Positions 25,101-37,009 are shown, numbered from the stretch's first letter. The stretch: DNA of 64,000 bases from Peromyscus leucopus (GCF_004664715.2 NC_051074.1:14059178-14123177), one strand, 5' to 3'. Notes: generated by a model not told the origin, from the letters alone. Numbers and translations: made by a program.

Positions 25101-27010
25101 TGCAGAGCTGATACATTGTTTATATATTTTTCTGTGGGACATAGTCAATAAGCCATGTATGCTGTAGAAAATCTCTCGTGTCGGGTTCTTTTATCACATT
25201 TGCATCGCAAACCATCTCTATCGTCTCCATGCGCTTACTGATGACATATTTCCGAAGAGTCTAGACTTGGCTACTCTTAGGACAAGGTACTACAGTCAGC
25301 TAATACCAAAGATCATGGATTAGGAATAAAGGTTAGCAAAGTGTAAGTCTGTGCTCTCTTGTGTAATACGAGATATTCACAATAACGTAGCTGAGAGTCA
25401 CATCGCACGTATTGTTCACAGGTTCGCTAGACCTGTTTCGCACGCTTGTTTCTCTAGAAAACTTAAGTAACCCCATTTTCCAATGTTGTATTTATTCTTG
25501 TATTTTGAAATGGCTATCTTCTTGTCCTTTGTCTCCGAGTGCTATAACAGTTGCAAGATAGTGGAGTATAGATAGTGTTAACCGCAGAAATCGATCCATT
25601 TCGCTAGAGTGAACAGATGGGAGACTGATAACAAAGCGATAATAGCATACAAACAGTAAGCCATAAACACAAGAGCTAGATCCATCGCATGCTGTTACCA
25701 TCCACTAAAACTGCTCGTATGTGAATTCCTGATACCTATGTAGTTGAAACGCCAGCAAGCTGATAAATTATCTACAGTGTACAAACATAAGATCTCATTT
25801 TCCACTGAGAGCTCTCTAGATTTCTGATCATGACCACTCCTCTTCTGTTCTTTTATCTCGTACTAGTTAGGAGGGTTCTTGAGAGTTTCAACTCAATATA
25901 TGAATGTGAAAAGATAGAGCATTGATATCGATACCCACATCACTTCTTATTATGCATCCTGCGATCGTTATGGTCATGTAAGTCTTTTTCCGCATCACAC
26001 GTCTATGCTAACATATTTCATACTCGCGACATACCCTTACCTTGCATCTGCTTCAACGCCGAGTGTCCCAACACACCCACAATCTTCTTGGGGGCACTAG
26101 ATTACAAACACTCTTCTTCATCTTGCAGCTAGTATGTAGATATATAATAATAGAATAGTACACTGACATAGCTCGTTGCCTCTCACAAGAAATCCTATGA
26201 TTTCTGTTATGATCTCTCTACATCTTTTTCAGAAGATTTGTTGAATATATCGTGATGCATTCAGCTCATTTGCTTTGGTAGGATAACTTATAATTATCCT
26301 GGCACACGATCTACGCCTGTGCGATTTGGTCTCAGTAAGTTGATTGTTATTTTTATCGAAGCATTACATGAAAGTACTGTACAATTCTATTATGTACATC
26401 ATTATTCTGATGTTTACATCATGTGCTCGAGTAGCGCAAGATATACGAGATAGAGCAAATAAGTGGACGTTGCTTTTTCTTCTTGTTCAGAGTTATATGT
26501 CAATCCTCTTATTAGATATATAGGCTAACAAAGATCTCCATCGAACCATAAGTGATATCGATTAACTGAACGGTATCTTGTTGATTCCACTCAGATATAC
26601 TATATTACGCACGCGTTCATATCGCTGTGCCCACATTGAAATCCCAATCTTCGTTTTATGTAGCATTAATAGTGTGCTGACTTCTGGCAAACTTTCATAG
26701 ATGACAGGTTCTGTCATGTAGCCGCCATGATTCATTATACTAGTTGCCTCATAGAAGTTCTCCTCGCTGACGTATACTTGAGGTCATTAGTGCTAGTGAT
26801 TGTTTATTGTAGATTTGCTAGCTACCAGACTTCTCCTTTCGACCTATCAAGTCGTGCATGGTGATCAAAACGCGTGGGAATATATATGAGAAGAATAATG
26901 ATGCATATCTATTGATCTACTCGTTAAGCTAGGTATCGTGAGTGTGGAAATATAGAAGGTGAGATCCAATGGTATACAGATTTTAGAAGGAGAACTATCT
27001 GTATAGCACT
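19150..27010. other. Error-rich tract, right part
   Basis: Nearly 8 kb of the same scrambled, CpG-rich texture. I could not recognise any SINE, L1, microsatellite or exon. ORFs reach at most about 93 residues and look random in composition. Normal intron texture returns at about 27010, some 170 bases before the next Pam exon. I see nothing here to annotate as a gene. Confidence 0.7.
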
Positions 27011-27180
27011 CAGTGTAGCTGCTGATTACTTTGTAGATGCTGACATTGAAACCTGACCCCACATACACTGGTCTCAACAAGTTCTTGGTGAACCATTGTT
27101 GATTTGACTGGGTAGGGGTGGGTGAGAGGGTTTGAAATCTTTGAATCAGTTGCATACTGTGAACTCTTCTTTCCCTGAAG

Positions 27181-27384
27181 AAGCCGAGGCAGTTGTTGAA
27201 TCCAAAATGGAGAACAACCCCACCTCCTCAGAATTGCAGAAGATGCAAGAGAAACAGAAACTGATCAAAGAGCCAGGCTCGGGAGTGCCCGTGGTTCTCA
27301 TTACAACCCTTCTGGTTATTCCTGTGGTTGTCCTGCTGGCCATTGTCATGTTTATTCGGTGGAAAAAATCAAGGGCCTTTGGAG
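27181..27384 (+). CDS. Pam: Pam exon with the membrane span
   Basis: This 204-nt exon encodes EAEAVVESKMENNP, a charged Lys/Gln-rich stretch, then the single transmembrane helix (27285-27356, starting VPVVLITTLL and ending MFIRW) and the stop-transfer KKSRAFG. It equals rat residues about 831-898. The acceptor follows CTTCTTTCCCTGAAG. The donor is GGAG|GCAAGT, a GC donor with otherwise perfect consensus. Using the GT four bases further (27389) would shift the frame and give an early stop. Skipping this exon is known to produce soluble PAM. Confidence 0.96.
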
Positions 27385-29043
27385 GCAAGTAAAATGAGCC
27401 CCTTGAATTTGGACCCTGCCTTGGAAAGCATGTCTGGCCTAATTATCATTAGGAAATTTGTCGTGATTGTCTGTTTGGTTTGGTTTGACTTAGTTTGCTT
27501 TACATGCTCTCTACCTTTTTATGATATTATTGTCTGTGTCTCAAAAGGTGATTAGAAATAATATTGAATATAAAATATATCTGGAGCCTCTGAAGTTTAG
27601 GTAGTTTGCTTGTACTATAACTTCACTTATTGCCTTTAAACAGTTGACTTAAGTCCAAAATAATATCACCATAGAAAGCTGTGAGGTTGTAGATCTACTA
27701 TAAATTTTTTTGCAGATCAGGTAGAAGGACATCCCTGACGTTAGGAATGGGCTCAACTCACAATACTTGGGTCAGGTATCTTAACGTTGTGTTCTTCCTC
27801 CATCAGATTGGCTCTAGCTCCCAGCTGTATGACATTGGGCAAGTTACTTAATCTCTCTAAACCAGTTTCTTCAGGGATAAAATGAGAATAAAATATGAGG
27901 TTGTGTAAAAATGAAATTGAGCAATTGGCATTAAGCATTTACCAAAGTATCTGGCAACCACTATGTATTCACTATCATTAGCAAGTATAAAGAGTAATCT
28001 GGGTAATAGAGAAATAAAAATAGATGCCCGTCTCAAGCCTCTGCTTTACCCAGAATCCTCCTGTCCTAGCAAACTACTTGGTTTTTGAATAGTCATAAAC
28101 TTGACCATTAGATTTCCTAACTGAACGAGACAGGGTCCAGTACCACAAGTCAGTATTTTAAAATTAATTGTCATAGTATGAGACCCTTTCAGTATATTCA
28201 AATAAATGATTGATGGCATCCTCATATCCCACTGTTAAGTAGCAGCCTCTATAGTGGTATCTGGGGAAGAATCTGTGGAGCAGTATTGGAGGCAGCATTA
28301 GGTCAGGAAACAAAGTCTGGTCTTGTCTGAGGTCAGGCAGTCAGGGCAGGGATTCAGGTACCTGTGGCAAAAGCCTTGCCACAGGGGGGGAAAAAACACT
28401 GAAACAAAGAATGGAAGATTCAGTTTAATAAGTTATGAAAGTAATGTATTGTAGATTATCTTTAACTTTTTATTTACCCTTTAGTTAGCTCTTCCCAAAA
28501 AGGACTGTTATTAATCTGGAATTGTCATAAATATAAAGAAAAACAGCCATGTATTAGACATGAGCTCTAAGAGAACAAATGTGCTACATATGGTATATAC
28601 TGGATGTGCAAGCACAAACAGCAGTACTTGATACTAGTTGTTTAATAGGAAAATTGTCAGAAAGAAATGGATGAGAAGATGAAACTCACAAAATAGGCAA
28701 CACAGAAAGGATGGTATTTAAAACTATAAGAGAAGATGGCAATGTAGTGAAAATGACAAGGAATGCCAGGAGTATGTAGAGCCTTGGCCATATGGCTGGA
28801 CTCTTGGATATTTAACCAGGAAAGGAAGTGACTAAGGAGTTAAGCATCCCTGTTTTGACATTTGCTATTAGGGACAAGTAGCGTGGAACTGTAGCCTAAG
28901 TCTGTGTGGGAAGGGAGCAACATTGTTCCCCCATGTGTTAGTTAAGAAAATTGTAATTCTATGCAATTCTGTTACATTTAATTGAAAAGATAGATTAGCC
29001 TGCTCCCTATTTTCAAGGATTTTTTTCCTCAATAGATTTCTAT

Positions 29044-29087
<44 letters not shown>

Positions 29088-30140
29088 CCTAAAGGGTTTG
29101 TGTTAGCTGCACACACCCTGGTTGTATACTCCATTGATGGGCACGGGGCACACAAGACTGGCCAAGGAAGGCACCACGTCTTTGTGGAACTGAGTCTATT
29201 CTTGGCTTTCTTGCAGTTCTTTCTCTGTCTTATTTTCTACCTGCCCCTACTATCTGCCTCTTAGCTCTTTCGATGAGGCTGCCAGGCCCCCTGATGCTTC
29301 TCTGAATGTAGCCCGTGAAGGAATGATGAGAGAAAGAGAAAGCATGCAGGAAGAGACATAGCAAGGTGACAACTGGAGTCCTTTGGGAGCTCTTCTTCCC
29401 CATAAAAAGAGAAATCGACATATCTTAGAGATGGGAACCCCAGGGGAAGGATTGTGGTCTCCCTGAGTGCATGGAAATTATCCAAGATTTCATGTCATTT
29501 GCTTTCACTTAGGCATCCTGTGAAGGGGGTTATATAGATCCAAAGCAGGATTGTGTGCTTCTATTAACAGAAAAAGAAAAGCTTGACACAAATATCCCTA
29601 AAGTTTTTAACGAAAGCTTCCAATTTTTTACAGTATTTTGCTAACTTAATTCTATCTCAATACAATACAAAGATTAAAAAAAAAGATTGAGCATCATTCA
29701 GCATGTTTTTACAATTTCATATAACATCCCCTCTCATACATCACAGATATGGAGAGATGAGTACTGATCTCTCATTTCTCAGAGGGGGAAAAAAACAAAC
29801 AAAAATAAACCTTGAGGCTCGAGAAATTAGTTTGTCAAATTTACATTCTATAAAAGACACAGGCAAAAGGCTACCCCTTAAATACATCTCAATCTCCTTC
29901 AGCCCCCTTCATACTTCTCAATAATATATAGCCTTTTCTAAAATTGCATGTAAATGAAACTTTTTAGTCACTTGTGAGTTCCTGATTTCATGTTGAAAGT
30001 TGAGCCCTTGGATAGAGGAGGGTGACTGGGACACATTTAAAATATGCCATCTTTTTGCTTGTCTTTTGTTTTTTGTTTTTTTGTTTTTGTTTGTTTGTTT
30101 TTTGGTTTTTGTTTTTTTTTTTCTGTTTTGTTTAAAGCAG
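27385..30140 (+). other. Pam GC-AG intron
   Basis: The intron begins GCAAGTAAAA and ends TTTAAAGCAG. If it is retained, the frame reads Gly-Lys then TAA at 27390-27392, giving a tail of only a few residues after the membrane span. It holds a CA run at 29046-29084 and T-rich text before the acceptor. No coding exon or intact named repeat was seen in 27400-30140. Confidence 0.85.
29046..29084. repeat. (CA)n microsatellite
   Basis: About 19 uninterrupted CA units in the Pam intron. Confidence 0.95.
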
Positions 30141-30194
30141 ATTCTGAACACAAACTCGAATCAAGTTCTGGAAGAGTACTGGGAAGATTCAGAG
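30141..30194 (+). CDS. Pam: Pam 54-nt exon of the cytosolic tail
   Basis: It encodes DSEHKLESSSGRVLGRFRG (first Asp and last Gly split across introns), at rat residues about 899-916. In mammals a 54-nt exon here is alternatively used. The acceptor is a tandem AAGCAG: the second AG gives Gly-Asp-Ser-Glu, the first (exon start 30138) adds one Ala, both in frame. The donor is GTATGC at 30195. Confidence 0.95.
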
Positions 30195-30860
30195 GTATGC
30201 CTGTGACCTTTCAGAATCTCATGTTGGGTTCAAAGTCAACAAGCTCATGTCTTGTACAGAACAAGGCACTGTTTTCTATTTTGACTCTGAAAATTCAACA
30301 CCCAGTGGGCAGCGTAGCAGCGCCCAGCGTAAATGCAGAGTGAAGACCTAGAAACACGGGCCTCACAAGCACATTTCCCGGCTTTGTTTCATTTTTCCAG
30401 TTTGCCCTTCTGTATTATCTCATTCCTTTTCCCTGCCTTCCATCTGTTTGCATTTGTCTTTGGTAAACTTTCTGTCACCTGTACTGACAGGTGCTTGCTT
30501 AGGGAAGATGGCCTTTTCAAAAAGTCACTGAAATGAAGAACAGCTCAGGAGTTGCCAATTCAGGAGAACTGTAGAGAAACAGAATGTGAAAAAAAAATGG
30601 ATCTGAAATATGCCTGCAGAAACACATATTCCAAGGGGAGTTTAGAATCTTATCATTTACTTTGATAGCGTCTGTTGAGTGGTATCCATCTGGTTAAGAC
30701 AAATCTCTTTGAATATCACTCTTTTAAAAAAAAAATCTACTCTCTCCCATTCCCAGTTTCTGTCTTCATTTAAAATGTTTGACAATTCACAAGGAAACAG
30801 ACCTGTTCGGGCAAATTTTAACAATACAATGACATTTGACTTTTTTTTTTCTCCCCCCAG
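30195..30860 (+). other. Last Pam coding intron
   Basis: A 666-bp intron with donor GTATGC and a strong acceptor made of a T-run followed by CTCCCCCCAG. No other feature is seen. Confidence 0.85.
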
Positions 30861-31039
30861 GTAAAGGAAGTGGAGGCTTAAATCTTGGAACTTTCTTTGC
30901 AAGCCGTCAAGGCTACAGCAGAAAAGGGTTTGACCGCCTCAGTACAGAGGGGAGTGACCAAGAGAAAGATGAAGATGATGGAAGCGAATCGGAGGAGGAG
31001 TACTCCGCCCCGCTGCCCACACCTGCACCTTCCTCCTGA
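30861..31039 (+). CDS. Pam: Pam last coding exon, trafficking tail and stop
   Basis: It encodes the end of the cytosolic tail: GKGSGGLNLGTFFASRQGY, SRKGFDRLSTEGSDQ, an acidic stretch with SESEEEYSAPLP and the C-terminus APSS, with TGA at 31037-31039. In rat PAM this tail carries the phosphorylation sites near FDR-STEGSD and the signals for endocytosis and return to secretory granules. Length and end position agree with a protein of about 976 residues in rat. Confidence 0.98.
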
Positions 31040-31700
31040 ACTCCAGGCCCTCCTGTAGGTTGAGTGGAGTTTACCAAGGATGCCCAGACTCCTTTCCCTT
31101 TAGTGTGTGTAAAGTTCTGTGCATTTGATTGTAACTGTACTAGTCTATGTGGGACTGTACACACCTTATTTACTTCATTTGGTTATGTTGGCTTCTGTTT
31201 CTAGGTGAGGGGTTTCCTAACAGTTCACTACAGTGCCATTGTCTTTATATGAACTTAGAGTAGAGAGGCTGCCCTCCTCCTCCATCACAGCACTCCTGTC
31301 CCAGGATGGAAGTACCGCTCAGTTACATTTGGAGACTTTTTTTGTGGATGTAAATAGCCCCATTCTCTGCTTGAACACAGTATTTTCCCAATCCACACCC
31401 CTTGCCAGTGTCTTTCTTTGGTGCCTTTCCTGTTCAGCATTCTCAGCCTGTGGCAGTAAAGAGAAACTTTGTGCTACACGACAAAAAGCTGCTAAATCTC
31501 CTTCTATTTTTTTAAAATCACTAACATTATATTGCAATGAGAGAAATTTTAAAAAGTCTCTATTGAAATTCTTTTTTTAAATTTCTCTTCAGTTGGTGTG
31601 TTTCCGGGATGTCTTATTTTTAGATGGTTACACTGTTAGAACACTATTTTTCGGAATCTGAATGTAATTTGTGTAATAAAGTGTTTTCAGAGCATTAGCA
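31040..31700 (+). other. Pam: Pam 3' UTR
   Basis: About 650 bases of AT-rich untranslated sequence follow the stop codon. A poly(A) signal lies at 31675-31680. The exact cleavage site (about 31690-31700) is inferred. Longer transcripts using later signals (AATAAA at about 31888-31893) cannot be excluded. Confidence 0.85.
31675..31680 (+). promoter_or_regulatory. Pam: Pam poly(A) signal AATAAA
   Basis: Canonical AATAAA followed within 30-50 bases by GT/T-rich text (GTGTTTTC, then TTTTTTTTGTAC), the normal layout of a vertebrate poly(A) site. Confidence 0.85.
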
Positions 31701-32431
31701 GTCAGAGTGTATTTTGTGAATTTTTTTTGTACACTTAAAACACTTCATACATATCTTTTAATAATTATGCAAATCAGAGAGTAGAACCAGTTCATTTTCA
31801 ACCAAAAGAAATGCCTTGTGTAAAATGTAGAAGATAATTTCATGTGGCCAAGCTATGTTAACAACTATGTTATGAGTATTCATAAATGAATAAAACCAGG
31901 TTCTCTTTGAAAACTCATAAAACATTTCACACATAGTATATCAAATAGTAAAAAAAAAAAAAATTGTTTATTGGGAGGGAGCATATGTCTCAGAGGTCGA
32001 ACACAGGTGGATCCATCAGCACAAGGCACTATTGTTGCATTTCTTTAAAGAATTACTTGACCCCAGGGTCAAGGGTCCTTACAATACAGAGGAAGTCCAC
32101 ACACTGACTACAAATGACTTTTTGAGAACATTTTTTTTTAAATGATACGTCAATGTACCTGAGTAGGAACAAGATAGTTTTTCAATTTAAATGATTTGAC
32201 TCGAGAAACCTTCCCTCAAAATGGCCAGTTGCGTTTCAGGCATCTTAGTAGTTTCCTTAAGGTGAACTTAAGGAAAGGTACTTGCTCAAAAATGTTATTG
32301 TTTAAAATCTTATTGAATTTTTTTTTTTAGTGATTAAATCTAATCAGAAGTGTTCAACACTTCCATATATGTTGAGCTCACCCTCAAGTAAAAGCATTCC
32401 TGTGTTTTCTCTTCTCAAATGAAAAAAGATC

Positions 32432-32434
<3 letters not shown>

Positions 32435-32498
<64 letters not shown>
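32435..32498. repeat. (CT)n microsatellite
   Basis: About 32 uninterrupted TC/CT units. Confidence 0.95.
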
Positions 32499-32500
<2 letters not shown>

Positions 32501-32789
32501 CATTCCTTATGGTCTTCTCACCAAATTGTTTTTGTAGAAAATACAAGAACAATGTTTGGATGTTTGTGAGTGTGTTCAACTCTATAATATAACTCTCTAT
32601 TTCAACAGCAGAATTAGTCCAGTACTCAGGATGTGTATGACATATTGGCCTGGATGGAATCCAAGCTTTCTTACATTGAAGAAGTTAGTCTGTTTATACC
32701 AAAGCTATCTTTGTGGCACAAAATTTGATGATCAGCTTCATTTGCTATAGTTTTAAAATACATACACCTATAGATGGATATTTTCTGTC

Positions 32790-33135
32790 CTGACTGGTCA
32801 GTCCCAAATAACCAACTTAGACACTGAATATGAGTCACAAATGTTTGACCAATAGCTCAGGCTTATTACTAACAAGATCTTGCATTTTAAGTTAGCCCCT
32901 ATTCCTTATTTACACTGTGTCATGTGGCGATACCTTTATTAGCATGGCATATTCATCCCCTGCTCCCTTTGCATTTGGCTGGCAACTCCTGACTCCATCC
33001 TTCTCCTTCCCATCATCCTTAGTTTGGTCACCCTGCCTATACTTCCTGCCAGATACACTCCAATCAGCATTTTATTAAACCAATTCAAGTGACAAATCTT
33101 TACAGTGTATGAGAAGATTATTCCGCAGCATACAC
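32790..33135 (-). mobile_element. Cricetid LTR-type repeat
   Basis: The plus strand reads TTTAAGTTAGCCCCTATTCC, CTGCCTATACTTCCTGCC, CCAATCAGCATTTTATTAAA and ATTATTCCGCAGCA. Reverse-complemented, this is the same family as the element at 51470-51826 (AATAAAATGCTGATTG, GGCAGGAAGTATAGG). I take it as an ERVK/mys-like solo LTR; the subfamily is uncertain. Confidence 0.6.
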
Positions 33136-34640
33136 TTGATCATATCTGAACAACTTTATAATGGATTAATTGATACAAAGAGATCAAACTGATAAAATAC
33201 AAGAGGACAAGAAAAAGGAAGTATACTTATTAAAGTGGAATAATTGATACAAGCCTGTGAAACCTGCTTGTGAACAACAAATTTGACTCCAGATTTTCTA
33301 GTAGCTCATTAAATAATGCTTGATTACGTACATAATTCATGAGTTCATTAAACATTTAGTATTCTTAATATTAACATCAGAACAATTGGCTCCCAAGTGT
33401 CTTCAAAGAGATAGTGCCATGTAGGGTAATTTGAATTCTTCAGCAGTAGATGCAGAATAGACAAGTACATTTTGCAATCTGCTTTTGTGTGTGCCTCTTC
33501 ACATGAACACGTGGCATCAGAAGACGGAAATTTCAGAAAACATTTTTCCCAGGCTTTATAACCCTGCACTTACTTCACCACAGGTACTCTACTTCCTTGT
33601 CTTAAATAAAGGTGGAAACTAGAAACAAATGACCTGCATTGACTTCAGGCAATCTTTTCACTGACTATTGTTCTTAGCTGAACTTTATTTACTGAGTCAA
33701 TTAGAGATTGCTCTGCCTGAGACACAAAAGGATTGGCTCCCAGCCCTCAGTTGACAGAGGAATTTAAGAGCTTTGTTACTCTTTCAGACACCCTGATTTA
33801 CTGTAGTTGACCTTTAATGGACCACAGATAGGGGTGATGTTCCTAAATTTTCTATAGATGAGTCTAATGTAAAGTCACTGCCTTTGAGAATGGCCATTTC
33901 TGTCTACCAATTATATACAGATGGCTATATTTTCCCTAAATTATAATTTACAGATAATTCGAAAGGAAATAGGTTTTGAAGTAATTTTTTAAATTTTTTT
34001 CTTTAACAATTTCATAGATGTATATAATACACTCTGGTCAACGCACTCTGGATGTCTTATTATTTAATGTGTTATGTGGGATATTAAAATTGTATAATTG
34101 ACTAATTAAAAAGCATAGGTAAACAGCTATGGTTTTGTTTATATTCTAATCAAGTTGGTCAGAGAATATTATCTGGAGATGTTAAATTAATGGCTTTGTC
34201 ATTCACTGTGTTGGGCCTAAATTATATGCTTAAACATCATTTGTTCTTAGCTTCCTTCCTTTCTTTATTAAATCAGTGTATTCATTCTCATGCATCCCTA
34301 AACTTTTACCCCAGATTTTCTATAAATCAAATATTTAAGACAGTAATAATGAAAGTCATAGACTTTGCATTGGCACTTATTCAACAGTCACCTAAACTAA
34401 ACAGTGTTGATGTGTCCTATGGCAGCACTTACACATCAGGGTGGCTAAGAACAGGAATACTCATTTCAAAAGAATAGCCCTGGACACATTCCCACAGCTT
34501 TTGATTGAGTACTTGTGTCATGATCCAAAGAGTTGCATTACTAAGAAATACCTTTGGTCAAATGGATTCACCTGTTTCATGGCCCATCTCCAAGAAATGT
34601 ATAATATGGAGAGTAGCTGCGCTTAACATGCTATCAGACT

Positions 34641-35235
34641 GTTGGACCCCAAAATCTGGGGGTCTCGAGTAGGTGCCCCAAGAACCCAAACTCCAGTCTA
34701 GTTGATGCAATAGCACGTTTTTTTTTTTTTATTAAAGTTTCTATATAGAGGGGCAAACTCTGCTCCTAAGAGCAAGAGCCGCATCTTACTGCAGCCCCAT
34801 AAGGGCTTATAAAGGAAAAACCCACAAACCCCACAAGATTACAATTCCCATGCAATTTCATTTCACAAGATCATGGCCTGGTTACAGAGTGATCACAGAG
34901 GGGATACAGTTACGTCAACAGGTACATTTTTCCTGAAACCTCAAGGGGGTGTATCAGGGCGGGAGTGGAGTTTACACAAAGGTCACAGTGGTCCTTCCTG
35001 GAACACCTGCAACTATCCCAGTCACAGTTGAGCACATCTCTTAACAGAAATCTTTTTACATTGTTATATGGTTGCAGGGGAGATTGAACAATGGCTAAGT
35101 CAGGTTGCCCTTGGAACTAGATTTTTAGTTTCTCATTTCCTGGTGCTTGAAGTTTCTCTTTTCCTGAGGCTTGGGGGTGTAAGCCTGAAGGGCTAGGGTC
35201 TTTCAAGACCAAGTTATATTTTCAAATATATCGTG
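34641..35235 (-). mobile_element. ERVK-type solo LTR
   Basis: The left edge TGTTGGACCCCAAAATCTGG is the reverse complement of a U5 end in GGTCCAACA. Reading on the minus strand, a TATA-like TTTATAAG (about 34808), then an AATAAA within a T/A run (about 34730-34736), then U5 follow in proper LTR order. No internal retroviral sequence adjoins, so it is a solo LTR. A clear target duplication was not seen; the U3 start is approximate. Confidence 0.65.
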
Positions 35236-37009
35236 CAATAAAGTGATACTTTTACTCAGAAGCTGCCCGTTCCAGTACCTCATACTCAAGTCACACACAC
35301 ACACACACATACACACAAAATCAAAAAAGAAACTTTATAGTAACTTCTGTTTAGTCTTTAACACTGAGTAATCCACTAGGGAAAATGGCTTCAGTGCAGG
35401 CAAAGGCATCAGAAATCTCCTCAGATCCTCCTTTTAAAAGATTATCTAACAAGGAAGTAGAAATAGAATATAGTGTTCTAAAGGGGTGATGGGAAAAATG
35501 GAACATGAGAGATTAAGTGGGGTTAGTGTTGGGAGTGTGGGGTAAATGAGAGAATGTAAGAAGGGATAACTAATACTAAAGGCCTTTTGAAAACAAAGAA
35601 ACAAACAATAAACTATGGAAATTACCACTGTAGAAGCCTCCTAAAATGTATATATATAGAAGGAGTTTAAAAGTTACCCCATAATCAGGAATAGGACCCC
35701 AAATCGATACCATACACTATGAAATAGAACCCCCAGTTCTAGGAATGGATGACTTCCTTTTGAGTTGAGTTGTTTGCCAATGGAGTCTTACAGAGATCCA
35801 CTCCACCAAAGGTAACATGCTATTGTCAATGGTAATGTCAATTGGTTATACTCCAGAATTTGTGAGAAGACCCTATTGCTGAAGACAATATGTACTTGAG
35901 TCATAGAACATTTAAAAAAAAAAATCTAGCTGGTGCTCCACAAAGGTTTCATCTGAACTGACTAGTGTTCATAGGACTGGAAGGAGCTATGCACACCACT
36001 GGAGGAGAAATCGGACTCACCCAGTGTGAAGTTTGTGAGGTACATTAACAACCTGCCTGAGCTGGGTGCAATGGTGGCATGAATGGTAAGGTAGTACCCA
36101 ACTGCTATGGGGAATGGGAGGCAAGACCTGCTCCAAAGTGGAACTCATAGATGATATTAGATTGGGGCTGATGGAGGTAACATGAAAAATTGGGGGAGAG
36201 GGATCAACCTCAACAGAAGCAAGGTGTCTTTTATTAGAACCATGAAAGGCAGGTGTCTCTCCATGGGAGATGGAAGCAGAGACTATGAAGAGGCAGAGAG
36301 GACTTGAGGGTTTTATAGGGCAGAAAAGGGAACTTTTGGGGTGGTAAATCCCATATGCATCTCTGTTCCTCTACAGTCTCAGAGTTGTAAATCCCAGGGA
36401 AGGTTGATATGTTGACTTTCTTATGGTGAGATTCCTAAATTCCTAACTGCTTGCAGATGTTATCACTTTGTCAACTTTCCTATCAGGAGTTTCCCAGCTC
36501 CCATGGGCTTTTGAAGGTCATTAATCCCTTCTTTCAGACTCTGAGAACAGTTAAAATGATGGGGGAATGTGGGTCCCCTGACCCTGATCAGCTGTTGCAC
36601 ACTGGAGGTCCCATGTTGCAGGAGAGCTGGGGAGCAGAGTAAGGTGGGTATGAAAGACCTGGGAGACTTTCAGAGGACAACTTGTTTATTGAAATGGTAG
36701 GACTAGCTTGTATAGCTCTAGTCAGGGAGGAAAGAGGTCAAGGGAGGAAGCACTGCAGGGAGTGGGGAGGAGGGCTATCCAAGCATAACTGTCAGATTAG
36801 CAGACTGCTGGTCACATGATTCCTGATAAGCCAGTTCCCTGTGGTGAGACAGAAGCTTGACTGACTTTATCATGATGTAGCCTTTGTTTCTATGGAGTTG
36901 AATCGGCCCAAGCCTGATTTGGGTAGGGAGTCCTGCCATGCTCTCTGAGAGATAGCTGGGATATGGGAAATGTTCTACTGTCCCTCATATGGCTTGGGAA
37001 CCCACAGGG
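35236..37009. other. Intergenic repeats, mostly unnamed
   Basis: It holds a short CA run (35288-35318) and, at 36165-36545, one copy of a repeat seen again at 43090-43470. The stretch 36640-37000 reads like an LTR or other retroelement end but could not be named. No gene was seen. Confidence 0.55.
36165..36545 (+). repeat. Dispersed repeat, copy A
   Basis: Shares, in order, CTGATGGAGGTAACATGAAA, ATAGGGCAGAAAAGG, TTTTGGGGTGGTAAATC, GAGTTGTAAATCCCA, GGTTGATATGTTGACT, CAGATGTTATCA and AGGTCATTAATCC with the segment at 43090-43470 on the same strand. Family unknown. Confidence 0.75.

Larger units (their letters stand above)
2650..31680 (+). other. Pam: Pam gene, 3' half (PAL domain to poly(A) signal)
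   Basis: Peptidylglycine alpha-amidating monooxygenase makes C-terminally amidated peptides in the secretory pathway. Its PHM part hydroxylates the glycine alpha-carbon and its PAL part (zinc, calcium) cleaves the product to amide and glyoxylate. The window starts after the PHM exons. Ten coding exons read in compatible phase and correspond to rat residues about 542 to 975 without gaps, except that the exon at 19000-19051 is damaged in this sequence. The order is PAL beta-propeller exons, a linker exon, a membrane-span exon, a 54-nt exon and the last coding exon with 3' UTR. Splicing of the linker, membrane and 54-nt exons is known in mammals to give soluble and membrane forms. The gene identity is certain from the sequence; isoform use in this species is inference. 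Confidence 0.98.
31701..34640. other. Intergenic DNA after Pam
   Basis: No coding content was recognised. It contains a CT run (32435-32498) and one LTR-type repeat (32790-33135). In human the next gene downstream of PAM is GIN1 on the opposite strand; I see no GIN1 exon anywhere in the rest of this window. Confidence 0.7.

Noticed and set aside
15720..27010. Foreign or novel gene cluster, suggested by the sharp change in composition
   Set aside because: No ORF above 96 residues, no start-signal pattern, no domain, and fragments of the host gene and host repeats remain inside. Noise explains it better than transfer.
27132..27392. An independent 86-residue membrane protein starting at 27132
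   Set aside because: It is the Pam membrane-span exon with some intron on each side; the residues match PAM exactly in order and phase.
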